This document shows, in pieces, positions 24,490 through 32,430 of a stretch of 41,123 nucleotides of DNA; the stretch's first letter is position 1, and the number at the start of each line of letters is the position of its first letter. Under the pieces are notes generated by a model. It was given only the letters and a program-made list of their open reading frames with translations. It ran no database searches and had not been told where the DNA came from. Made by a program: the position numbers and the translations under genes. This DNA is from Marinifilum caeruleilacunae. Its GTDB lineage: Bacteria; Bacteroidota; Bacteroidia; Bacteroidales; Marinifilaceae. The stretch covers positions 1 to 41,123 of the forward strand of contig NZ_RZNH01000047.1 in NCBI RefSeq assembly GCF_013141825.1, read 5' to 3'.

Positions 24490-25587
24490 TTATTGGTATA
24501 CTCTAACGTAGTCGATCTCCATTGTTTGAGGGAATATCGAATTATCGATTCCCTGAAGACCACCCCAGCTTCCTCCAACTGCAATGTTCAGAATGAAAAA
24601 GTGAGGTTTATTAAACGGCCAATTCGAAGCTGTTTTGTTCGAAGGAGAATAGGTATGGGTAATGTTATTCTCAGTATCCACATAAAATTGGATTTTATCT
24701 TCATCCCAAATCATACCATAAATGTGAAATTCCTCTTCGGCTGTTTCCAAAGATGCTGAGCTTCCATTTCCATCTCCGGCATATCCTGAAGGAGTATGAA
24801 CTGTTGCATGAATTACATTGGGTTCAAAACCTACATATTCCATGATATCAATCTCTCCACAAGCTGGCCATCCTACTTCGTCAAGATTTGCTCCAAGCAT
24901 CCAAATGGCTGGCCAAATTCCTGTACCCGAAGGCAGTTTCGCACGAATCTCCATTCTTCCGTAAGTAAACTCTTGCTTTCCCCAGCTAATCATTCGGGTT
25001 GAAGTATATGAACCTGCAACTTTATTGTCATTCACTTTTCGTGCAGTGATCACCAATTTGCCATCCTCGATATGCGCATTATCACCATTGGTATAATTTT
25101 GCAGTTCCTGGTTTCCCCATCCACCGTCACCAGTCTCAAAAGTCCAGTTGTCGGTATTAATTGTGGTCCCATTAAACTCATCAGACCATACCAAATTTTC
25201 ACCTTGCACATAGTCTGGATCATCACTTGCAATCGTAACAGTTTTAGTTACAGTTTTCGTATCGCTTAAACTGTTCATTTTACCCCAAACTGTTAAGGTA
25301 ATTTCATAAGTTCCTTTTTCAGGATAATGAATGCTTCGAACCGAAGTTTTGTCGGTTTCTTTTGCACTGGAACTACCATTTCCGTAATTCCACTGCAGGT
25401 ATAAGTAATCTCCTTCGGATGTATTGGTAAGGTTCACCAGATTAGGGTTATCCTGATCTATCTCAAGTTCAAAACCTGCTGTATATTCTTCTCCTTCGTC
25501 ACTCCCACTACTTGAACATGATGAAATACCAATTGTTGAAACAACAAGAAGCATTAGCATCCATATCGTATTCTTTACTTGAGTCAT
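24490..25587 (-). CDS. PKD-GH16 laminarinase lipoprotein, probably surface exposed
   Basis: A 365-residue lipoprotein (lipobox ISSC, Cys24) followed by an acidic serine-rich segment, SSSGSDEGEE, which resembles surface export signals. Residues ~38-121 are a PKD-type domain (LQWNYGNGSSS, HYPEKGTYEITLTV), residues ~130-365 a GH16 laminarinase with GEIDIMEYVG (nucleophile Glu245, acid/base Glu250), GWGNQELQNYT, IWPAIWMLGAN and PHFFILNIAVGGSWG. It would make the first endo-cuts in laminarin at the cell surface, with the PKD module as spacer or binder. The PKD module resembles that of the neighbouring SGBP. Confidence 0.92.
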   Translation of the reverse strand: MTQVKNTIWMLMLLVVSTIGISSCSSSGSDEGEEYTAGFELEIDQDNPNLVNLTNTSEGDYLYLQWNYGNGSSSAKETDKTSVRSIHYPEKGTYEITLTVWGKMNSLSDTKTVTKTVTIASDDPDYVQGENLVWSDEFNGTTINTDNWTFETGDGGWGNQELQNYTNGDNAHIEDGKLVITARKVNDNKVAGSYTSTRMISWGKQEFTYGRMEIRAKLPSGTGIWPAIWMLGANLDEVGWPACGEIDIMEYVGFEPNVIHATVHTPSGYAGDGNGSSASLETAEEEFHIYGMIWDEDKIQFYVDTENNITHTYSPSNKTASNWPFNKPHFFILNIAVGGSWGGLQGIDNSIFPQTMEIDYVRVYQ

Positions 25588-25617
25588 TGAATTTTGATTT
25601 TTAATTCAGTTGTAGAA

Positions 25618-25649
25618 AAGAGAGTTCTGAGCGAACCCAAAACTCTCTT
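25618..25649 (-). terminator. Attenuator-like hairpin between SGBP and GH16 genes
   Basis: AAGAGAGTT (25618-25626) and AACTCTCTT (25641-25649) form a perfect 9-base inverted repeat with a 14-base loop. In the minus-strand RNA the stem is followed by TTTTC-type T-richness, so partial termination or RNA protection is plausible. It separates the binding/import genes from the enzyme genes and would let SusC, SusD and SGBP be made in excess. Confidence 0.55.
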
Positions 25650-25658
25650 GTATTCTGA

Positions 25659-27425
25659 TTAATTCAATTTTCCTGATTTTACACCTTCTACGTGAGGACC
25701 TGATAGGTCATCGAAATAGAATTCGTGTGCACCGTCGCCGTTTCCAGGATTCACCATAATACGAATCACATTATAGAAATCGCTAGAGAATCGATCGTCA
25801 GTTGTAACATCTGAAGTAAACTGGTCGCCAGTCCAATCAAAACCTGCACCAACTCCTGCAAAGTCATACTCGGCAACTTCCCATGTATCATCTTCCTGGA
25901 TGGTATAGATTAAATCGTAAGTACCAGTTTGCCATGCATTGCCACCTTTATCGGTATTTTCAAGTTTTAGCAATACTTGCTGTCCTGCTTTACCATACAC
26001 CATCATTTTGAAAGTACTGATGCTGCTGATATCAAATCTATGACCTGCTGGCAATTGCATGTAAGCATTTGCCCATTGCTGATTTTCTTTAAAGTAGTGG
26101 AATACACTTGCACCACGGTTAGGGTAAATTCTATTCGGGTTGTCAACTACGTTTACAGCACAATCTTGTCCCAATACAGGAGCCAGTTCGAAATCACTGT
26201 TATCAACATACATTACCATTTGATCTAACAAGAATGGTACGTAAGTTGAATGGTGATTATCAACGGTAATAGATGAAGTAGATACCAAATCTTCGTTAGA
26301 AGCTTTTACAGTAACAGTAACTGGGTATGTACCTTTTCTCATGTATGTATACTCAATGCTTGCGTTGGCATCATCGGTTTCAACAAGTGCACCACCGTCA
26401 CCAAAGTCAACAGAAAATCCATTTACAAATAATCCGTCAGGAATTACAAGATCTGTAAGACTAACAGCCCATGTATTTTCAGTACCAGTTGTTTGAACAT
26501 CAACTGTGAAAGTTACGGTTGGCTTTACATATCCTTTAAGCACCATGGTATTGTACCATCTGTTTCCATCGGCACCAATACAACTTACTGCCAGCTTGGT
26601 ATCTGTAATTTCATCGATTCTAAACTCATTGTTTACGGCACCATAATTAAATCCGAAGAACGAAGGTTTTTCTGATGATAATACAATGTAATTTACTCCA
26701 TCTCTTTCTGTTAATGACCAATTTGCAGCTGCAGGAGTATAATTTACTCTTGCATCAGTACCATCAACTTCAACCGGATTCGAATAGTTAGGATCATCCA
26801 ATAGTAGATCTTTCACATAAGAAGTACCGTTGTTTACGTAGTCGAAAACAAAATCAACCAACTTAAATGTAAACTCATCGTCGTAAGCACCAGCACCAGT
26901 TTTCTGCAATGGACTTGCTGCCCACCATTCTGGCCAGTCGCCCCCTGCAGGGCCAATACCAAAGTGTCCCGATTCCAAGCTATCAACCACCCATGTTTTT
27001 CCTTCAGCTGCCGAAGCACCACCAGAAATCATTGTCAGTACCGGGCTATCCAAAAATGCATAGTCTGTTTCGGTATGCTCAATGGTAGTTGTTTTTACTC
27101 CTTCGCTTCCATCAGAAGCTGCAATGGTAAGTGTTACCTCGTAAGATCCTGGTAATGGATAGTATGCTGTCACCTGGTTTCCTTCGGCACTTGAACCATT
27201 TCCGAAATCCCACTTTACAGTCTGAATTCCCGAAAGAGGAGTTAAATTTTCAAAATTATAGTGAAATGCATCCTCACCCTGAGTCACTGTAAAGTTCATC
27301 TCTTCAGCGGTAGGAGCTGTGCCGATATTCAATTCGGACTTATCGAATTCATTTGGATCACAGGCAACCAACATCATCAACATTGCCAGTGCAATTCCAA
27401 ATCCTGATTTTATAATATTTTTCAT
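25659..27425 (-). CDS. Surface glycan-binding lipoprotein with PKD domains (SGBP, SusE/F position)
   Basis: A 588-residue lipoprotein (lipobox LMMLVAC, Cys22, then acidic DPNEFDK). It has a first PKD domain (about 45-115: VKWDFGNGSS, YYPLPGSYEVTLTI), a central beta-rich module (about 125-300), a second PKD domain (about 302-385: FSVDFGDGG, YTYMRKGTYPVTVTV) and a C-terminal beta-sandwich carbohydrate-binding-like module (about 395-580, ending in YNVIRIMVNPGNGDGAHEFYFDDLSGP). No catalytic motif is seen. It follows SusD by 20 bases, the place of SusE/SusF-like proteins, and should capture beta-1,3-glucan at the surface. Confidence 0.85.
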   Translation of the reverse strand: MKNIIKSGFGIALAMLMMLVACDPNEFDKSELNIGTAPTAEEMNFTVTQGEDAFHYNFENLTPLSGIQTVKWDFGNGSSAEGNQVTAYYPLPGSYEVTLTIAASDGSEGVKTTTIEHTETDYAFLDSPVLTMISGGASAAEGKTWVVDSLESGHFGIGPAGGDWPEWWAASPLQKTGAGAYDDEFTFKLVDFVFDYVNNGTSYVKDLLLDDPNYSNPVEVDGTDARVNYTPAAANWSLTERDGVNYIVLSSEKPSFFGFNYGAVNNEFRIDEITDTKLAVSCIGADGNRWYNTMVLKGYVKPTVTFTVDVQTTGTENTWAVSLTDLVIPDGLFVNGFSVDFGDGGALVETDDANASIEYTYMRKGTYPVTVTVKASNEDLVSTSSITVDNHHSTYVPFLLDQMVMYVDNSDFELAPVLGQDCAVNVVDNPNRIYPNRGASVFHYFKENQQWANAYMQLPAGHRFDISSISTFKMMVYGKAGQQVLLKLENTDKGGNAWQTGTYDLIYTIQEDDTWEVAEYDFAGVGAGFDWTGDQFTSDVTTDDRFSSDFYNVIRIMVNPGNGDGAHEFYFDDLSGPHVEGVKSGKLN

Positions 27426-27445
27426 GATTTTAACTTTAAATGTGA

Positions 27446-28966
27446 TTAGTAACCTGGATTCTGTACCAACTTGAATTCTCCGTACGTTCTATCAATTTCA
27501 GATTGAGGAATTGGGAAATACTTTCTTGTTTCGTCCCAGGTTCTTTCTGAAGAAAATTCAGGAATACTTTCATTCAACAGAGCTGTATCACCCCATCGTA
27601 CCAAATCCCAGTAACGCATACCTTCTCCGAAGAATTCTCTTCTACGTTCCAGCTTAATATTCTCAGCTGTTGCAGGAATAGAGGCAACACCAGCTCTTGT
27701 TCTAACAGCATCAAGACAAGTTTCTGCAGTTAAACCAGATGTAGCTGCCTGACCGTGTACCACAATCAGTTCGGCTGCATTTAATAGAGCTTCCGAGTAA
27801 CGGAAAATACGTACATTGTTCTCGTAGTTCAAATCGGCAGTATATGGAGCATCGTTATACTCTTCGCGAGCTGCATATTTAGCCATAAAGTAACCAGTAT
27901 TCTGGAAACGAGCAGTATATGTTCCAGCTTCAAACTGGTTTACAGATGCTGCCAATCTTGTATCACCAGCTTCGTAAATATCCACAATTTCTGTACGAGC
28001 AGGACCAAATCCCCATCCTCCTTGATACTCAGTGCTACCGCTTAATAAATCGGTACCAGTTAATTCGTTTGGAGAAATAAAGGTTGGCAGGTTGGTTCCA
28101 TAACCAGTCCATGCAGCATCCCAGTCTTTTCCTTCTGCCAAATGATTTGCTTCAAAAATTGAACCTGAACCGAATTCACCAGCTCTGTCCCAAATTGAAG
28201 CATAGTCAGCCAACTGGAATTCACCACTGTTGTAAATTTCCTCCATATCGGCAAGTACCTCTGCATATTTGCTTTGATCTTTCTGATACATTACAATTCT
28301 TGCCTTCAACATCATGGCAGCAGCTTTGCTCGCACGACCATCGTCTACCGCACTTGTTTGTAATGGCAGTTTATCGCCTTCGATTGCAAAGTTTACATCT
28401 TCTATCAATTCTGCATAAATCTGATCGGCAGTAAACTGAGGAGCAAAATAAGGAGCTTCCAATTCTTCCTCGAAATAAGGAATGTTACCCCAGAATTTCC
28501 ATAACCAGTGTACATAGTATGCTCTTAAGAAACGAGCTTCTGCCTTGAATTGATTTAATTTATCTTCGTCAACACCTACTGCATTTTCACAAGCTAAAAT
28601 TACACCATTACAACGGCTTAAACCTGCATAGTAAATGTTCCAAAGTCCGCCTGCAGTTAAATCACCATTCAGGTTGTACTGCGACATATTATAAAGCACC
28701 TGCTGGTCACCCGCAGAACCTCCACCTTTGTATACATCATCAGATAAAAGGTCCGACATGAATGTTACACTGTTGTACTGAAAATCGGCGTAACTATCGA
28801 ATAGCAATATCTGGTAAGCAGATCCAAGGTTTGATAAAATCGCTCCTTCGGTTGCATCACCTCCTGCCTCTTGAGAAGAAGTAGGCTCTACTGTTAAAAA
28901 TTCATCGCTACAGGCTGTAAAACCTATTAAAACAGCAAGGAATAATGTTTTTATATATTTATTCAT
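27446..28966 (-). CDS. susD: SusD/RagB-type outer-membrane lipoprotein
   Basis: A 506-residue SusD homologue (lipobox GFTAC, then SDEFLTVEP, the usual start of mature SusD proteins and an acidic surface-export signal). The TPR-like helical body contains ARFLRAYYVHWLWKFWGNIPYF and the C-terminal RRREFFGEGMRYWDLVRWGD, both hallmarks of RagB/SusD proteins. It caps the SusC transporter and binds the oligosaccharide before import. It lies 18 bases after the SusC gene. The partner and the enzymes in the locus point to beta-1,3-glucan; the symbol refers to the family, not to the starch-specific gene. Confidence 0.95.
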   Translation of the reverse strand: MNKYIKTLFLAVLIGFTACSDEFLTVEPTSSQEAGGDATEGAILSNLGSAYQILLFDSYADFQYNSVTFMSDLLSDDVYKGGGSAGDQQVLYNMSQYNLNGDLTAGGLWNIYYAGLSRCNGVILACENAVGVDEDKLNQFKAEARFLRAYYVHWLWKFWGNIPYFEEELEAPYFAPQFTADQIYAELIEDVNFAIEGDKLPLQTSAVDDGRASKAAAMMLKARIVMYQKDQSKYAEVLADMEEIYNSGEFQLADYASIWDRAGEFGSGSIFEANHLAEGKDWDAAWTGYGTNLPTFISPNELTGTDLLSGSTEYQGGWGFGPARTEIVDIYEAGDTRLAASVNQFEAGTYTARFQNTGYFMAKYAAREEYNDAPYTADLNYENNVRIFRYSEALLNAAELIVVHGQAATSGLTAETCLDAVRTRAGVASIPATAENIKLERRREFFGEGMRYWDLVRWGDTALLNESIPEFSSERTWDETRKYFPIPQSEIDRTYGEFKLVQNPGY

Positions 28967-28984
28967 AATGTTTTCTTTTTTGAG

Positions 28985-31900
28985 TTAGAAAGTAATATTT
29001 GCCCCAAATGTAATTGTGCGTGATTGTGGGTATACCCCTTTATCAACACCAATTGTGGTATAACCTCCAGAAGCAACTTCCGGCTCAAATCCTTCGTAAT
29101 CAGTTAATGTAAACAGGTTTTCAGCAGCTACATATACTCTGAATCTCTGGATGATATTCTTACTAATAATTGAAGAAGGAATCGTATATCCTAACTGGAT
29201 CGATTTTAATCTAACATATGATCCATCTTTTACATACAAGTCAGAAGAACGTGCGTTACCATTTGGATCTTCAGATGTAACACGTGGAATTGAATTTGAA
29301 GTACCTTCACCTCTCCAACGATCCAGGATCCATGCAGGACGGTTCATATTTGGAATATCCGCTCTTTGAGAGAAATCGTAAATGTCATTTCCATAACTTC
29401 CCTGGAAGAAAGCATTGAAATCAAAGTTTTTGTAGTCTGCAGAAATGTTCAAACCAAATGTCCAGTCAGCCATCCCTTTACCAATTTTGGTTCTATCATC
29501 GTCATTGATAATACCGTCATTGTTGTAGTCTACAAATCTTACATCACCAGGCATTGCCGATTCACCGTAAGTATTGTTGTACTGTGTAGCTTCAGCTTCG
29601 TTTTGAATCAAACCATTGGTTTTAAAACCGTAGAAGAATGGGAAAACTTCACCGTTCTGACCTTTTACGTAACTACCTACACCAGAAGCACCATTACTCT
29701 CGTAAATTGCTTCACCAGAATCGTTACCCATATCAATCAATTCATTTTTGATATAAGAAGCCTGAGCACTTACCGAATAGTTCAATTCACCAATATTATC
29801 TTTCCAGGTAATTTCAAACTCGATCCCTTTGTTTTCCATATCACCAGCATTGGCAATAGGAGCACCTTTTCCAACATATCCAGGAATTGGCTGAGCGATC
29901 AACATTCCTTCAGTATCTTTCTTAAAGTAATCGAATCCAACTGTTAATGCATGGTTAAACAATCTCAAGTCAAAACCAACATCGATTTGCTCTGATTCCT
30001 CCCATTTTACATCTGGATTTGCAATTCTCGATGCATTTGTACCATACTGTAAGGTTGAATTATCACCAGAACCGAAATAGTAGTTTGTACCACCATCCAT
30101 CAAACTGGTGTATGAGAAAGCATCGATATTTTCGTTACCATTTCTACCCCAGCTGGCGCGAACTTTTAAGTAATCAACCCACTCTGGTAAACCATCCATG
30201 AAAGATTCGTTGGTAACATTCCAACCCACAGAGAATGATGGGAAGGTTGCCCATTTGTTGTTAGGACCAAAGTTTGATGAACCATCGCGACGAACTGTTG
30301 CCTGGAACATGTATTTTTCATCGAAGTTATAATCGATACGACCAAAGTATGATGCCAATGTTTTAGAAGTATATCCTCCTGTTCCTCCAGAAACCATTGA
30401 ATCGTCTTCGTCAGCAGTTGCATAATCGATAACTGCTTTGGTTGGATTTTCTTCCAATAAATCGAAGTCGGTACCCGATAAGTTTCGGTAAGTATATTCT
30501 TTTGAAGACTGACCCAATAATGCTGAGAAATTGTGCTTCTCATTAATGGTCTTCATATAATGTAAGGTGTTTTCAATCTGCCAGTTGTAACCTCTATTCA
30601 TGCTCGACCATACAGAACTACGACTGAAGTTTTTACCTTGCGAAGTAAGGTAGTAAGGAAATCTATATCCATCTGCTCCCCAGAAAGCAAGATCAACACC
30701 ATAACTTGATTTGAATTTTAAATCCTTGATAATTTCCAATTCAGCCCAAAGTGTTGCCACAAACTTGTCTGAGTTATCTTTTGAGTTATCAGGAGCATTC
30801 AACATTGCTACAGGGTTTGCAATTTCCTGAAAACCTGATGGAGGAAGTGAGAAAACACGACCATCTTTATCTGTAACAGCAGTAGGCTGAGCAGCAAGAA
30901 CAGCATCAGGATCGGTAGCATATACAGGTACACTTGGATCGAATGCCAAAGCACTACCCAAAACAGAACCGAATTCCGAGTTGGTCTCAATTCCTGTTGA
31001 TTTAATTCTGGTATAACCAGCATTAATTCCAACTTTTAAGTTACTAAACCACTGACGTTCTTCTTTTAACACATCGTATGTATTGTTTAAACGCAGACTG
31101 TAACGTTCGAAGTTCGATTTGTTAAAGTTACCACCAACAATACCTTCCTGGTTGAAATAACCAAATGATACAAAGTAGTTTGATCTGTCGTTTCCACCAC
31201 TAATGCTTACCTGGTGGTTTTGAACAGGAGCATCGTAATTGAATGTTTCATCCTGCCAATCGGTTCCCGAACCTGCACTTGCAATTTGCTCCGAAGAATA
31301 GATTGCGCTATTGCCATCGTTCAATTGCATTTCGTTCATAATTACCATGTACTCTTCAGCGTTTAGAACTGCTTTTTTGGTCCATGGATTCTGGAATCCG
31401 TATGAGAAATCGTAGCTAATTGTTGCTTTACCCTGAGAACCTGATTTTGTGGTTACCAAAATAACACCGTTTGCACCTCTGGCACCATAAATAGCAGAAG
31501 AAGCAGCATCTTTCAATACCTCAACAGACTCAATATCCGAAGGGTTTAAGTAATTAATACCACCATCAACAGCCATTCCATCTACAATGTATAAAGGATC
31601 ACTATTGTTGATTGTACCAATACCACGAATTCTTACTTTAGAATCGGCACCTGGCTGACCTGAACTTTGAGTAATCTGTACACCAGAAACTCGTCCTTTC
31701 AGCACATTTTCGATACGTGAAGGAGTAGATTTTTCAAGATCTTCAGCATCTACACTACTAATAGAAGCAGTTACGACACTTTTCTTCTGAACACCATAAC
31801 CAATTACAACAACTTCATCCAAGCCAGTTGTTTCTGTGTCCAAAATCACATTAATTTCAGTTTTATCACCTACAAGTACTTCCTGAGAGGTAAAACCAAT

Positions 31901-32119
31901 AAGAGAAAATACCAAAACATCTTCACTCGATGCTTCAAGGCTAAACTTACCATCAAAATCTGTAGAAGTACCTATAGTAGTACCTTTAACAACAACCGAC
32001 GCAAATGGTAATGGTGTACCATCCTCGGCCGAAGTAACTAAACCTGTTACAACTTGTTTTTGTGCAAAAGATTGCAAACAAAAGAAAGCCATAACTAAAA
32101 ACAAGACTGTTTTTTTCAT
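28985..32119 (-). CDS. susC: SusC/RagA-type TonB-dependent outer-membrane transporter
   Basis: A 1044-residue transporter importing glycan oligosaccharides. It has a signal peptide (MKKTVLFLVMAFFCLQSFAQ), a CarboxypepD_reg-like domain (VTGLVTSAEDGTPLPFASVVVKG...), a TonB box region GLDEVVVIGYGVQKK, the plug (LKGRVSGVQITQSSGQPG, IRGIGTINNSDPLYIVDGM, SIESVEVLKDAASSAIYGARGANGVILVTTKSG) and a large barrel ending in GANITF. All blocks are typical of SusC/RagA. It heads the structural genes of the locus, downstream of the regulator gene and a 311-base gap. The symbol denotes the family. Confidence 0.95.
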   Translation of the reverse strand: MKKTVLFLVMAFFCLQSFAQKQVVTGLVTSAEDGTPLPFASVVVKGTTIGTSTDFDGKFSLEASSEDVLVFSLIGFTSQEVLVGDKTEINVILDTETTGLDEVVVIGYGVQKKSVVTASISSVDAEDLEKSTPSRIENVLKGRVSGVQITQSSGQPGADSKVRIRGIGTINNSDPLYIVDGMAVDGGINYLNPSDIESVEVLKDAASSAIYGARGANGVILVTTKSGSQGKATISYDFSYGFQNPWTKKAVLNAEEYMVIMNEMQLNDGNSAIYSSEQIASAGSGTDWQDETFNYDAPVQNHQVSISGGNDRSNYFVSFGYFNQEGIVGGNFNKSNFERYSLRLNNTYDVLKEERQWFSNLKVGINAGYTRIKSTGIETNSEFGSVLGSALAFDPSVPVYATDPDAVLAAQPTAVTDKDGRVFSLPPSGFQEIANPVAMLNAPDNSKDNSDKFVATLWAELEIIKDLKFKSSYGVDLAFWGADGYRFPYYLTSQGKNFSRSSVWSSMNRGYNWQIENTLHYMKTINEKHNFSALLGQSSKEYTYRNLSGTDFDLLEENPTKAVIDYATADEDDSMVSGGTGGYTSKTLASYFGRIDYNFDEKYMFQATVRRDGSSNFGPNNKWATFPSFSVGWNVTNESFMDGLPEWVDYLKVRASWGRNGNENIDAFSYTSLMDGGTNYYFGSGDNSTLQYGTNASRIANPDVKWEESEQIDVGFDLRLFNHALTVGFDYFKKDTEGMLIAQPIPGYVGKGAPIANAGDMENKGIEFEITWKDNIGELNYSVSAQASYIKNELIDMGNDSGEAIYESNGASGVGSYVKGQNGEVFPFFYGFKTNGLIQNEAEATQYNNTYGESAMPGDVRFVDYNNDGIINDDDRTKIGKGMADWTFGLNISADYKNFDFNAFFQGSYGNDIYDFSQRADIPNMNRPAWILDRWRGEGTSNSIPRVTSEDPNGNARSSDLYVKDGSYVRLKSIQLGYTIPSSIISKNIIQRFRVYVAAENLFTLTDYEGFEPEVASGGYTTIGVDKGVYPQSRTITFGANITF

Positions 32120-32377
32120 AAATTCGTTCGTTAAGATTAGAAAAAAATTAGTTCACACATTTGGGTTACATTTATTTCACCTAAATCGTTTGCAATATCT
32201 TCCAATGTTAACTCAATGTCAAAAAATCAGCTACATCACGAACTCATCATTAGCAAATTACCAATACATCATTACTACATCATCTTGCTTTTTAAAAGCT
32301 ATAACTCCCTGACTCACTACCGCTTAACAAATACAACAATTCTTAAAAAATGCACATCTCTTATACATCAAAAAACA
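32120..32377 (-). promoter_or_regulatory. Leader and promoter region of the PUL operon
   Basis: This AT-rich gap upstream of the SusC gene must hold the operon promoter. I found no exact Bacteroidetes TAnnTTTG on the minus strand, as expected for a promoter that needs an activator such as the regulator encoded at 32431-35343. GTTAAC occurs at about 32208-32213. A short open frame at 32216-32419 (plus strand) covers the regulator terminator and is not a credible gene. Confidence 0.4.
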
Positions 32378-32412
32378 AAAAAGGCAAATCTGTTAATCAG
32401 ATCTGCCTTTTT
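32378..32412 (-). terminator. Terminator of the SusR-like regulator gene
   Basis: AAAAAGGCAAATCTG (32378-32392) pairs with CAGATCTGCCTTTTT (32398-32412) around TTAAT with one mismatch. A- and T-runs on both sides make it usable in both directions. It ends regulator transcripts before the PUL operon, so the operon has its own promoter. Confidence 0.75.
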
Positions 32413-32430
32413 ATCTTAAAATGATGTTTT

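Noticed and set aside
32216-32419. Open frame of 67 codons upstream of the PUL operon
   Set aside because: It overlaps the terminator of the regulator gene, has low-complexity composition and no start signal.
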